A stretch of DNA of 25,355 nt, taken from positions 9,534 to 34,888 of the forward strand of contig SZWC01025442.1 in NCBI GenBank assembly GCA_023375785.1, read 5' to 3'. Both the position numbers and the translations under genes were made by a program. Below the pieces are notes generated by a model. The model had not been told where the DNA came from. It made no database searches and worked only from the letters and a program-made list of their open reading frames with translations. Origin of the DNA: Penium margaritaceum. Lineage: Eukaryota > Streptophyta > Zygnematophyceae > Desmidiales > Peniaceae. This document shows positions 9,216-18,206 of this stretch, in pieces (positions within the stretch are counted from its first letter, which is position 1; every line of letters begins with the position of its first letter).

Positions 9216-10524
9216 GGCCCAAAGCTACAGGTGGCCCCCACCCATCTTGATGCTCCTCATGGCGCACCTGGCCATCGCGAGGAGCTTGTGTGGGGTCGTC
9301 GGCATGCGTTCCATTGCACCTTGTTGAAAGTCACCATGAATCGATGGCCTAAACAACACGATTTTTTTCCACGACCTCCCCATCTTGAACCATGCTGGAA
9401 AGCTAGGGTTTCCATGTGGAAAAATGAGTTAATTAGACAAGATGAATGAATCTCGCTGAGCCGCTTCAAACCATAAAAAAAATTGGCAGAGAAAACTGTA
9501 TCCTCCATTCTCCTTCTTGAATTGTTGTGTAATTAGAATGGACTCCGTGCCCTGACTTTGGCCAGGGCATACTTGTGAGAGGAATTGTTTGTGAGAGATG
9601 ACATTTGACAGCAACACTATTCTTCCCAAAAAATCTGCATAATTGGCAAGTGTAATTGGGTTGCGGGGACTAAACCATCCACAGAGGTCCACAGCCCATT
9701 CACCCAGTGTGTTAAATTGGTATTAGAGTTAGGCGTCACCCTTGGTGACTTCAATCTTCTACATAGCTGGACGACCTGGAACCTGCTGTGTCTCGATTCT
9801 GAAGCTGCTGCTGCCACTCCACCCCTTCTCACTCGAGACCAACCAAGCAACTTCAGTGGCTGAAGGCTCCACCATTGTTAGATTGGTGCAGAAGTAGCAA
9901 ACTGAGTTGTTTCTGGTGATGATAACTGCAGTCGTTTTTGCATTTGTCTGCTCGGCGTGACAGGACCACCTCAACATATCCCAATGTTGCACAGGCACTT
10001 TAGGCAGTCCAAATCCTGCATGCAGCATATCATTGGAAAATCCTCAGGACAAAACTTCCAGAGAGCCATCAGTCAATGTGTTTCAACTTATTTGGTGCCT
10101 GTATCACCCTGGGGACAAAAACATTGAAAAACAAGTCGTTTCTCCGTATTTCAGCAAACAAAGAACATTTATCCTGTCCGAAAGGCAAGAAAATTTCTGT
10201 CAATGTTTTAAAGGTATTTGTTATCTGGTTGCATGCTTTTCCTTTACTTTTTATCTCACTCTATTGGTTGATGGTAAAAAGGGGGATACTTAGGCACGTT
10301 TGCTTGGAAAGAAGGTGGAAACTAGAGGATCAATCTTAATGGTACATGTTGATGTTGCTATCCAAGTGTGCTTCACGAAAAAGGTAAAGATGCTGCTGGT
10401 AAATCTAAATGTTATGTTTAAGTATACCCTCAATAACCATTTTGATCCCCCTCCCGTCCCTTTTCCCTTCAATCCTCCTCACCCATCATGGTGGGAGGCC
10501 AGCTTTCTATGCATGTGTGAAGAG
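9216..10524. other. Non-coding stretch downstream of copia A, with a primer-binding-site relic
   Basis: I find no protein similarity between the end of copia A and R copy 3. The only recognisable element is the primer-binding-site-like motif at 9718-9733, listed separately. The sequence left of it (about 9250-9717) would then be the LTR position of a different LTR element, but I see no matching second copy in the window. Confidence 0.5.
9718..9733 (+). other. Degenerate primer binding site for initiator Met tRNA
   Basis: TGGTATTAGAGTTAGG matches 13 of 16 bases of TGGTATCAGAGCCAGG, the usual plant copia primer binding site complementary to the 3' end of initiator tRNA-Met. All three differences are C to T. 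It lies downstream of copia A pol, not upstream, so it does not belong to copia A. It would mark the 5' end of the interior of another, otherwise unrecognised, element. The site could be a chance match. Confidence 0.45.
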
Positions 10525-11476
10525 GATTTCAGAAACCGGCTCCTGTTTTGTGGCAGTTCCAATGTGCCTGACTGGTCTGAACTGTATTCACGGCTTCTTT
10601 TGAGCAAGTTCTGAATCGAAGCGTCAGCTTTCTGGTCGCCTTAAACTATGTTTCTAGGAGTGGAAGACAGTTTTGAGACAGTCACTTTTGCGAAGGGAAT
10701 AACACATTTTTGCATTAGTTTTTTTGACAAAGTACATGATCTCTCCAACACACCAAACCGTGCGCGATTCGGATCACCGTAGCTCCCACTACGTCAGCCA
10801 AATCGTGGTACCCCAATCCAGCTGCTCAGTCAGCGGCGCACAGCATGTCGCCCGCCGAGGCGCCCTCAGACATCAAGGACCCATCAAAACGCCATTCCAG
10901 AGGCGCAGATGTCCCTACACATAGTGACGATTCCCCTCACGCCTTTTGGGTCTGTTTTGATGAGTTAATCATCGATTTTGGTGATGGGGATTGATGTGGT
11001 TCGAAACCTGTTTGCGGACTTGCATTTGGAATTTTGACCAAGTCCCCAAGTAACAAAATGTAGTGCTGTGTTTCGGATGCCGAGCCAGGATTTTGGCTTT
11101 CCCTCAATAAGAAACTGTAATACTGACATCAAGGGAATCATTCACCGGACGCCTCGGCAGCCTTTCCGGAGCAAAATCCCTAGATGGAAATTTGTTGCTC
11201 GGTCTAGTCGATCATTCTCGGGAAGTCGAACCACAGCCGGCTCCCAGAGCCGCTGTGTACACCCCAACTTTGGAAGGTCATACCTCCCTTGCTTACTTGT
11301 CCGATTCCAGTAGAACAACTTCCACCGGATTCAGAGACTCGTCAACTTTCAGGGGCAATCCTCCATGTTAAGATCAGAGCAATCCTCAAGCTACTATCCA
11401 ACTGCGAGGATTTTCCTCTCACTGGCAGCTTGCCGGCGCCTCCCAGCGCCGCACTTGGGCATGCAGAGGGGCAAAT
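10525..11476 (-). repeat. Dispersed repeat R, copy 3 (right inverted arm)
   Basis: This is the reverse-complement partner of 4105-5030. It runs from the inner GGCAGTTCC / GCCGGTTT side (10530-10560) to the outer edge GGGCATGCAGAGGGGCAAAT at 11476. A plus-strand frame at 10845-10994 starts MSPAEAPSDIKDPSKRH and ends FGDGD before a TGA. It corresponds residue by residue to the shorter frame in copy 2 and, near its end, to a frame in copy 1. Small indels and many substitutions separate the arms. The bases just outside the two arms do not match convincingly as a target duplication. Confidence 0.8.
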
Positions 11477-12620
11477 CTTTAACATTCTCCCCCTTGCACC
11501 TGCTATGCCTGGTACTCCTGCTTGCTCTCACTCATCTTCCGCTGTGCCCTCCAACCCATCATAGCTGGTCATCCCAAGCCCGCCCACGCTCATTGCGTGC
11601 CGGTCCACAGGTTGCGCTTTGTTCAAGCAGTTTGCAATGGGCTCGCGTTCTGCCACTAGAGGTCGCGTGACCAAAATTAGCAAAGAGATTTGGTGGCAAA
11701 TTATGGCCATTGTTGTGTGAACTCGAAGTTTCTATGAAATCTCATGTTTGTGAGGCTTGTCTGTGAGGAATTCTCCTTGTTGTCCAAGAGACCGAATGCA
11801 AGGAATGATCCCATTTTCTGTGATGGAAGCACCAAGCTATTCTTGTGCGTATTTTCTAGTTAGATTTTTTTTTTTTTTTTTTGCATGTAGCATGCCATGT
11901 TTGTCAAGACTTCTGCTACATGTAAACCGTTGAATGAGGTTTACTCTCAAAGGAAGGGTTGGTAATTTTTGAAAAGGAGGTGTGGGTTGTGACTCTTTCT
12001 CAATAACAAAGGTTGTGATTGAGTGATTATCCATTACTCGAGGGTTCGACCTAATAACATGTTTAGAAATAGGGATGATAGTAGAACATGTTCCAAAGAC
12101 AAGGCATCTCTCAGGATGGTTAGGCCACAATAGGGGCAACTTGAATTTTAGCCACCCGGTCTGCAATCTTGCGGATCGAGGCCCACAAGCAGAGGGCTTG
12201 AAAGGGCGTCATCCACGTTGAAGTAGTGGTGGTGGCACCCAGAGTGTGCCGCTTGGACCACCTCATGCATTTGGAATCTTGCATTCCGTGTAGGGATCTG
12301 CGCATCGCCACTTTTCCACTGAATGCGGGGCCTACAAAATACTTCTACCTCCATAGCGATCATGCAAGAATACCTAGGCACATCCAAATGCATGCATCAA
12401 GAAGAGTGACAATGACCAGTGTGTGGGGGGTCGTTTCCAGGTGTAGTAGAGTTAGCATGCAATTCCAATCAACACTCTATCCATGTGTGATGCAACTTGT
12501 GTCATTGTCTCCCATTTTCCACTGTTGATTATGCACCATAGGACAACTGGTACATCCGGATACATAACATGCAAGAAGAAAGAGCGTACAAGCAAGGAGC
12601 ACATGTGCAAGAGTGCAGCG
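11477..12620. other. No recognisable gene
   Basis: There is a run of T residues at about 11866-11882. A minus-strand frame at 12393-12148 has a protein-like composition (FCRPRIQWKSGDAQIPT, MHEVVQAAHSGCHHHYFN) but I do not recognise it, and it lacks support such as an adjacent exon. Nothing else stands out on either strand. Confidence 0.4.
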
Positions 12621-12816
12621 TGTTGGCCTGAGGGTGAGTGTGCACCCTGGAGGGTCCCTGGTAATGGCTGGTTGACACCACCAACTGTTCTTAGACAGAC
12701 TGAAACTGTGGAGGCAACTGGTTCTAAGGATGGCATAAAACTGGTCAGAGAGTGTGACAATAGTTTTGGCCTAAATTGACTGGGAATGAACTCTTGATGA
12801 ATGCTGACTGGTGTAA

Positions 12817-12823
12817 TTTTATA
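12817..12823 (-). promoter_or_regulatory. TATA box in the copia B LTR
   Basis: The minus strand reads GGCTATAAAATTACACC. A perfect TATAAAA lies about 200 bases from the inferred LTR end, a plausible place for the U3/R boundary. Heat-shock-element-like motifs lie immediately upstream of it. This is a prediction from sequence only. Confidence 0.55.
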
Positions 12824-12839
12824 GCCACTCATCTAAGAT

Positions 12840-13130
12840 TTCCAGAACACCAAAACATGCCAGATTTGAGGCTCCCTAGAAGATTCTATGACTTCTAGAG
12901 TGTCCCTTGGTAGGCTGTCCTTTTTCCCACCTAGGAAGGCATCCCTTCCCTCCTCTAGAAGCTTCTGTCCCATCATAGATTCCTCAGTTTTATTCTAGTA
13001 GGTGAGAAGGTATCCAGAAATCCAGGACAGCTCTAGATGCATTGTAGGCCAAGCTACCTTATCTAGGAGGTTTGCCAGCTTCCTGGACCCTCACCTAGCC
13101 TTCTAGAAACTTAGAGAACAACTCTAGAAG
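12840..13130 (-). promoter_or_regulatory. Cluster of heat-shock-element-like motifs in LTR U3
   Basis: Inverted TTC/GAA units with 2-base spacing occur at 12840-12847 (TTCCAGAA), 12879-12886 (GAAGATTC), 12958-12965 (GAAGCTTC, preceded by a near-unit giving TCTAGAAGCTTC) and 13101-13108 (TTCTAGAA). One-mismatch versions lie at 12893-12900 and 13123-13130. All lie upstream of the TATA box on the element strand. Confidence 0.45.
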
Positions 13131-13194
13131 TTGAGCTAGCTTCCTGGCACCTGTTTTCCGCATCCCTTGAGGCAGGGAAGAAATTCATCTTGTG

Positions 13195-13256
13195 GGAATT
13201 GAATCTGGGCCCCTGCCTCTAGATGTAGACTCCATTAACCACTAAGCCACTTGGGC
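13195..13256 (-). repeat. tRNA-like segment with A and B boxes inside the LTR
   Basis: Starting at 13256 on the minus strand, TGGCTTAGTGG (13249-13239) fits the A-box consensus TGGCNNAGTGG exactly. GATTCAATTCC (13205-13195) fits the B-box GGTTCGANTCC at 9 of 11 positions. The A box begins at base 8 and the B box at base 52, as in a tRNA. The anticodon stem and the 3' half of the acceptor stem do not pair, so it is not a working tRNA gene. It is a tRNA-derived segment, either a SINE head or a piece of the LTR. Confidence 0.65.
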
Positions 13257-13318
13257 TTGTCTATTTGGTGTTCCTTTTTGGAGTCACTCCTGCCATGGTG
13301 AGGAGCACAACTCCAACA

Positions 13319-13331
13319 ATCTCCCTCTTGC
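13319..13331 (-). other. Polypurine tract of copia B
   Basis: The minus strand reads CAAGAGGGAGAT directly before the LTR start TGTTGG. A GGGAGAT-TGTTGG junction is characteristic of plant Ty1/copia elements, where the tract primes plus-strand DNA synthesis. It lies just downstream of the end of the RNase H reading frame. Confidence 0.75.
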
Positions 13332-13369
13332 GTATCACCCATGGCAGTTTTCCATGCTCAACCTTCAAC

Positions 13370-14550
13370 TCAAAAGGCTTGGGAAGGCCCAAGCTCCATG
13401 CAAGTAGCATCATGCCTGTCCTTGAGTTGGGCCTTTGTCATGTCATCAGCAAGCATGTGCTTTGTGCCACAGTGCACAAGCACCACATCACCCTTTACAA
13501 CAAGGTCACGTGCAAAGTGATGCCGGATCTCTATGTGCTTGGTCCTCCGGTGTAGCACGGGGTTCTTTTTCAGGCTGATGGCCCTCATGTTGTCAACGTG
13601 TAGCGCTGTTGGCTTCTTTTGCGGTACCCCAATCTCCTTGAGAAATCACCACAGCCATAGCGCCTCCTTTGCGGCTTCCGCGAGCGTAATGCACTATGCC
13701 TCATTCTTGGACAGTGCCACACAATCCTGCTTCCTGCTTGCCCAAGACACCGATGTCGCTGTCATAGGTGTGCCAATGAGGTTACACTCCTGCATGTTGT
13801 AGCGGCAGAGCACCTCGTGAACATGTTTTTCTTGTCCCATCTCCAGCGTGCGTGCTTTGCGGTCCCTCTTGATGGCGATGCCTAGGTAGTAGTCTAGATT
13901 GCCCATGTCCGTCATCTTGAATCGGCCACCAAGCTGTAGCTTCAGGTTCTTGAGCTCCCCCTTATCCGCGGACACAAGGATGAGGTCGTCCACATAGAGG
14001 ACAGCAATTTGGTGGAGCCCTGGCTGCTTGCGCACATACACGCTATGATCCGCTTTGCAGTGCTTGAAGCCAAGCTCACCCATGAAACTGTCCACCTTGA
14101 GGTACCACATGAGCGGAGCTTGCTTGAGTCCATAGAGCGCCTTGCAAAGCCGGCACACCTTCCCTTGTGGCACATCCATCCCCTCCAGCACCTCCATGTA
14201 GACTTCCTTGTCCACGTCGCCATTGAGAAATGTAGTTTTCACATCCATTTGGTGTATTCCATAGTCGCGTGCCGCTGCCACCGAGAGGATAGGACGGATG
14301 GAGGTGAACTTGGCCACTGGTACAAAGGTCTCATTGTAATGCTTCCCTTTTCTTTGGTCATATCCTTTTGCCACCAGCCACGCCTTGTACTGCTCCACCT
14401 TCCTCTCCTTTGTGAGCTTCTTCTGGAGGACCCATTTGGAGCCGATGATTTTCTCGCCCTCCGACCGGTCAACAAGCTCCCAAGTGCCATTCTCCTCATG
14501 AGAGGTGGGTTCAGTTTTAATTGCTCCCTCCCACTCAGCCCTATCCTTCT
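13370..14550 (-). pseudogene. Copia B reverse transcriptase and RNase H remnant
   Basis: Minus-strand frames give QKDRAEWEGAIKTE, ENGTWELVDRSEGEKIIG, then a long frame with YKAWLVAKGYDQRKGKHYNE, IHQMDVKTTFLNGDVDKEVY, ALYGLKQAP and the catalytic box AVLYVDDLILVS. It continues with MTDMGNLDYYLGIAIKRDRK. At about 13755 the text jumps from GTPMTAT to VSWASRKQDCVALS. This is a deletion of the RT tail and most of RNase H, including its first catalytic block. The end reads KNPVLHRRTKHIEIRHHFAR and DDMTKAQ, the usual copia C-terminus, followed by a stop, then the polypurine tract. Confidence 0.9.
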
Positions 14551-14558
14551 GTTGTAGT
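14551..14558. repeat. Target-site duplicate of hAT X (left)
   Basis: GTTGTAGT directly precedes the X terminus. Its partner GTTGCATT at 21816-21823 agrees at 6 of 8 positions. Eight bases is the duplication length of hAT elements. Both sit in copia B coding sequence, and removing one of them leaves the copia frame uninterrupted. Confidence 0.75.
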
Positions 14559-14570
14559 TAAGGCTGCACA

Positions 14571-14700
14571 CCGAATCCGGTTCACGAATCTGAGCCTGGA
14601 TTCAGATTCGTGACACTGAATCCAGGGTTGCATTTGGATTCACAAATCCAACACCTGGATTCGCAAATCCACATGGATTCCCAAATCCAGGTCGATTCCT
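14571..14700. repeat. Palindromic subterminal repeats at the 3' end of X
   Basis: Variants of a 14-base palindrome GGATTCGNGAATCC recur here: 14636-14649, 14657-14670 and 14675-14688, plus diverged half-sites nearer the terminus. The same arrangement is found at the 3' end of Y (21540-21695). hAT transposases bind subterminal repeats, so these are likely binding sites; this role is inferred. Confidence 0.7.
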
Positions 14701-15055
14701 ATGTGTCACATCATTGTTACATTGTACATTACTCTGTTTGAGCATAGTTATGAGGAAGTCAGAAGTCACATTTCATGGTTTCTTCCAAATTTCAGGCATG
14801 CATTCCTTTTGCATTGTATGGAAGTTTGGTAGAACACATGAAACATGAGCTTCATGAAACATGAGCTTCAATAGGATGATGGCATGCCTGCCCTAGTACA
14901 TGACAATTAGCAGGACGGCATGCCTGCCCTAGTACATGACACTTAGCATAACTGCATGCCTCCCTCAAGTAACTAACATTTTGCATGACTGCATGCCTGC
15001 TCTCAGTCACCACGACCACTTGCATGACGGCATGCATGCCAATGCTTGACTGAAC
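14701..15055. repeat. 3' non-coding part of X with 36-38-bp tandem units
   Basis: From 14881 to about 15045, four to five units start with GCATGCCTGCC or a near variant. The first two (14881-14916 and 14917-14952) are nearly identical. The matching region of Y (about 21233-21370) holds similar units in the opposite orientation. The part 14701-14880 has no evident feature. Confidence 0.7.
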
Positions 15056-15084
15056 CTAAGCATCAGTTTCTCCTGCGGTGCCTG

Positions 15085-15115
<31 letters not shown>
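15085..15115. repeat. (CAT)n microsatellite in the X transposase tail
   Basis: About ten CAT units read as GAT on the coding strand and would encode an Asp run. Y has only a few interrupted GAT or GAA codons there, so X shows an expansion. A nearby deletion puts the frame out in X. Confidence 0.8.
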
Positions 15116-15118
<3 letters not shown>

Positions 15119-15368
15119 TCTGTCTTCCCCTTCCACATCATCTTCCATCAACGACGACGGAGGTTGACACGCTTCTCTTCCTCCTCCAGTTCTGGTGCAA
15201 CATCCCCATATGGAGCGACTGGGAAATGTGCAAGCTGAGGGTCATTCACCCATGACTTTAAAAGCATCAGGTTTTCGATGTTCAGGTCAATGAGTGACTG
15301 CCGAAAGTCAGTGATGACATTTTGTCTCAGAGAAAGGAGGCGCTCCGATGGGGTACTTGTTGCCGGAA

Positions 15369-15465
15369 CTGCAAGAGAACAGTTTTACATGAGTACGACA
15401 GAATGTGAAAGCTGGCCAGAAGTGCTGATCCAACACGTAAGACATCACAGAACTTCAGCACCTAC
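15369..15465 (-). other. Intron 2 of the X transposase
   Basis: It has GT at 15465-15464 and a pyrimidine-rich CTCTTGCAG end at 15369. Splicing joins FHLAALDLFA to VPATSTPSER with a phase-1 junction, exactly matching the expected hAT dimerisation domain and the intron position in Y. Confidence 0.8.
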
Positions 15466-15761
15466 CAGCAAACAGGTCGAGAGCGGCCAGGTGGAAAGTT
15501 GGGAATGCTTTTTTGTGCTTCTTCATGTACTTGAGGATGTCGCACCGGCGCCCCTTCTTCACTTCCTTTGCCCAGCTCTGAACCTCCAACTCCAAGGTGC
15601 TTGGTGTGACCTGCACCTGAGGGGCCTCCGGCTCGGCAAACATGTCTGTGGCGGCGTCCTCCAAAGCAGCTTCCAGCATTGTCGCCTCTTCACTCTGGCG
15701 GATCCTTTCACTGGCTGTGGTTTTCCAGCAGCAGTCCTGGCTCCTTTGTTTGCTGTGTTGG

Positions 15762-15847
15762 CTGCACGGCGGTTGGCTTTGAGTTAGGGCATTTCCATGA
15801 GGGAACTCTGTAGAGTCAGTTTTGCTGACAGATTTCTGACATCATAC
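15762..15847 (-). other. Intron 1 of the X transposase
   Basis: It has GT at 15847-15846 and AG at 15763-15762 (GCCGTGCAG). It lies between the Ala/Ser-rich segment and the segment before the dimerisation domain, at the same phase-1 position as in Y. Downstream coding in X is out of frame because of a small indel. Confidence 0.7.
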
Positions 15848-17623
15848 CTGCTGAGGTTGTGGCTGATGATGTTGCCGCTGCTGCACTATCCCCTTGGGAC
15901 TGAGACATCTGGCTGGCAGTTGTGGCAGTTGCTGCTGCAAGTGCAGCAGCTTCGGCCTCTGCATCCTCTCGACTCTGCACAACAGTGTCGTGGTATGACC
16001 GCAGCAGGTCCACGACTTTGGGCTGCAGCTCGGCAGGCGTGCCAATGCCCATCTTTGGGTGCACGCGCTCGTAGAATCCAAGGTGGAACCGCGGGTCAGA
16101 AGCTGTGGCAAGCACATGCCGATCAGTGCAAAGCTTGACATACTTGTCAAGCTTTGCAATGACTGCGACAATGCCTGGTTTGAGCTCCAGCAGCAGCTCC
16201 TCTTTACAGTCCAGCCGCCCGGCGTTGCCTCTGCGCTTGCTCTTCCTCTCTGCCGCTAGCGCCTTCACCAACAACCCGTTCATCTTCTCCAGCAGAGAGG
16301 AGTAGAAGGGGATGACGAGGGACAGAGTTGGGTAGGTGGAGCCGGAAATGTCGTCGGTAAAAGCTTTGAATGGCTTCAGGATCACCGTCACCTGCGCGAT
16401 GAGCTGCCAATTGTCGAAACAGGGACGGAGGTCCGCGCCGTCGCGGCCGAAGTCTTCAAGCCACGTCTCCAGCACATCCTTGATGCCAATGACGCGCTCG
16501 CACATGTCGAGCGCGTCCTGGTGGAGCGACATGTACTTCATCCCCGCGTCTTTCACCGCCTCACTGAGCGACTCCTCTCTGGTTGGCGTCCTCGTCACAA
16601 AGACTGCAATGGCACGCACTTGGGACAGGATGGCAGTGACCCTCGGCTGCTTGAGCGGATCACCGACCGCCAGGTTGATGACGTGGCCGAGGCACCGGAT
16701 GTGCCCGGCCTTCTGGACAGCGTCGTTGTGCGGGATGAGGTAGGCGACAATCATCGAGTCATTGGTGGACTCGTTGTCCACCGTGAGAAAGAAGATTCTG
16801 TCCCACTATCGCCACTGCTGCAGCGTGGTTTTTAGGAGGTTGTAAAGGTTGTCCGCAATCGCTCCGCGCAAAATGGCCGGAAATGACAGTGCGATGGACC
16901 GCACCTTGTAGTTTGCGTCAATCCAGTGCGCAGTTAGGCTGAGGTACTTCGTGTTGTTCTCTGCTTTCCAGCCGTCGTGAAGCTGATGCCGCTGGTCACC
17001 GTACCCAAGATCGTCTTGATGCGCTCACGGTAGGCAGGTGCAGCCACCCGGATCAGCCTGGAGAACGTCATGCGCCCCCGGAGTGCAGCTGCAGGGTTGG
17101 CGTGAGCAAATGCCCTCGCAAGCCAGAAAGAGTCCATGGACGCAAACGATAGGTTCTTGTCGACCAAGTGCTTCCACAGCAGGCTGTAGAAGTACTCTTT
17201 CTTGAAAATGAGGCCGACACCAGCTGCACCCCTGGACACTGGCGCATTCTCTGGATTAGCTGCGGCAGCATCAGCGTCGGCAGCGGCGACGGCGGTACGG
17301 GTAGTTTTGAGCTGCGATGCAGCAACCATGGCTTTGAGCTCGGCATAACGCTCCTTGTGAACCTTTCGGAGATGCTTCCACATGGCGGACGTTGCGCCAT
17401 CCTTGCACGATATGGTGACATGGTTGTTGAGGTGTTGTGTGCAGAGCAAGCAGGTAGCTCGCTGAGAGGTGTTGCACGACTTCTTGAAACACCCCCACAC
17501 AAAGGAGTCACGGCGTTTGCGCTTGTCACCAATCTGTTCCTGCTCTTCCTCCTCAGAGTCGCTGTCGGACTGTTCGTCCGCTTGAGTAGCATCGGCATCG
17601 ACGAGTGGGGCATCGTCTGCCAT

Positions 17624-18018
17624 TGTGAACGATCAGCCTTCCACGAGATAGAGCTTGAGCTTGGAGTCGGGTGGGAGCTATAGGTGGAACATCTGTCGGT
17701 TTGAGGCCTCGCACCGCCATTGACTAGGTACATGCCTTGTATGTAGGCTGATAGACGTGGCTGGTCACGAATCTATTGTGACCAGCCAAGTAGCTGCAGG
17801 TTGATTCTCGGCCAATAGAAAACAAGGAAACAGCGCATTGTAGTGGACAGAGGACATGCATCCACGCTGTCACACATCATAGGGCGGGAAGAGATTTCTG
17901 CCATCAAATGTGCTGCTTCGGCTCTAGCGGCAAAGCGGCACATTGGACAGTTCGAGGATGCGATTTTGCGCTCCGGCTCGATGGCCAGACCAGAGTTTGA
18001 ACCGGATCCCCCGAATAT
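17624..18018 (-). other. 5' leader of the X transposase
   Basis: This aligns as an inverted copy with the leader of Y at 18207-18618. Shared pieces are GGGGGATCCGGTTCAA, AAATCTCTTCCCG, TTGTTTTCTATT, TTCGTGACCAGCCACGT and CACCTAGTCAATGGCGGT or near variants. It would hold the transposase promoter; no convincing TATA box was singled out. Confidence 0.7.
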
Positions 18019-18206
18019 CCCCCCCCCCCCCCCCCCCCCCCCGGGATTTGCACGAGGATTCGCGAATACCCAAATGAGACCTGAACCTGGATCCGGATTC
18101 GTGAATCCGGATCTGGATTCGGTATTCGTGAAACGGATTCACAAATCCGTGGATTCGTGTGCAGCCTTACCTATGGCGAATCCGGCGGGGGGAGGGGGGG
18201 GGGGGG
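18019..18206. repeat. Inverted junction block between hAT X and hAT Y
   Basis: A 24-base C run (18019-18042) faces a G-rich run (18187-18206, one A inside). Outside both lie inverted copies of GATATTCGGGGGATCCGGTT. Between them is a hAT 5' terminal piece ending GTGTGCAGCCTTA at 18157-18169, then CCTATGGC (18170-18177). This order is inverted relative to what the two elements need. See the finding on the inversion. Confidence 0.75.
18170..18177. repeat. Target-site duplicate of hAT Y, inverted copy
   Basis: CCTATGGC is the exact reverse complement of GCCATAGG at 21696-21703, which abuts the 3' terminus of Y. Both touch a hAT terminus (CAGCCTTA). They are 8 bp long, as hAT duplications are, but have opposite orientation because the segment here has been flipped. 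Confidence 0.7.

Larger units (their letters stand above)
12621..13318 (-). repeat. 3' LTR of copia B
   Basis: The minus-strand 5' edge is set by the typical copia junction: a purine-rich AAGAGGGAGAT followed by TGTTGGAG at 13318. The other edge is inferred from the matching short inverted terminus CCAACA (TGTTGG on the plus strand at 12621), giving TG...CA ends and a length of 698 bp. It contains a TATA box, heat-shock-element-like motifs and a tRNA-like segment. There is no second LTR in the window to confirm the inner edge, so the left boundary is less sure than the right. Confidence 0.65.
15056..17623 (-). pseudogene. hAT transposase of X (BED finger, hAT core, dimerisation domain)
   Basis: The start is ATG at 17623, MADDAPLVDADATQADE, as in Y. 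An acidic N-terminus is followed by a BED-type zinc finger (CLLC ... WKHLRKVH, about residues 58-88). A small deletion around the first catalytic region (near 16980) shifts the frame. A TAG lies at about 16808 just before the second catalytic motif TVDNESTND, which here keeps its Asp. The RCLGHVINLAV motif is intact. The TRWNS motif found in Y is deleted. Two introns, 15762-15847 and 15369-15465, have GT-AG borders at the same places as in Y. The third exon has PATSTPSERLLSL and a D-rich tail expanded by (GAT)n, and ends at TAG 15056-15058. Non-functional. Confidence 0.88.

Noticed and set aside
8774-9250. Long alternative-frame open frames over copia A
   Set aside because: They overlap the RNase H frame of copia A in other frames and show no domain of their own.
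4096-11485. Target-site duplication outside the inverted R arms
   Set aside because: The 9 bases outside each edge (CTGTTGATT and CTTTAACAT in plus orientation) match too poorly to count as a duplication.
12148-12393. Possible host exon on the minus strand
   Set aside because: The frame has a protein-like composition but no recognisable motif, no convincing splice partners and no second supporting piece.
13195-13256. Functional tRNA gene
   Set aside because: The A and B boxes are good, but the anticodon stem and acceptor stem do not pair and no clear anticodon loop can be drawn.
14881-15045. CRISPR-like array of 36-bp repeats
   Set aside because: The units are adjacent with no unique spacers, they diverge from each other, there is no cas gene, and the context is eukaryotic. 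They are subterminal repeats of a hAT element.
18019-18042. Poly-C and poly-G tracts as a G-quadruplex regulatory element
   Set aside because: They are uninterrupted homopolymers in matched transposon copies, prone to slippage and sequencing error. The structural explanation by two opposed element ends is sufficient.
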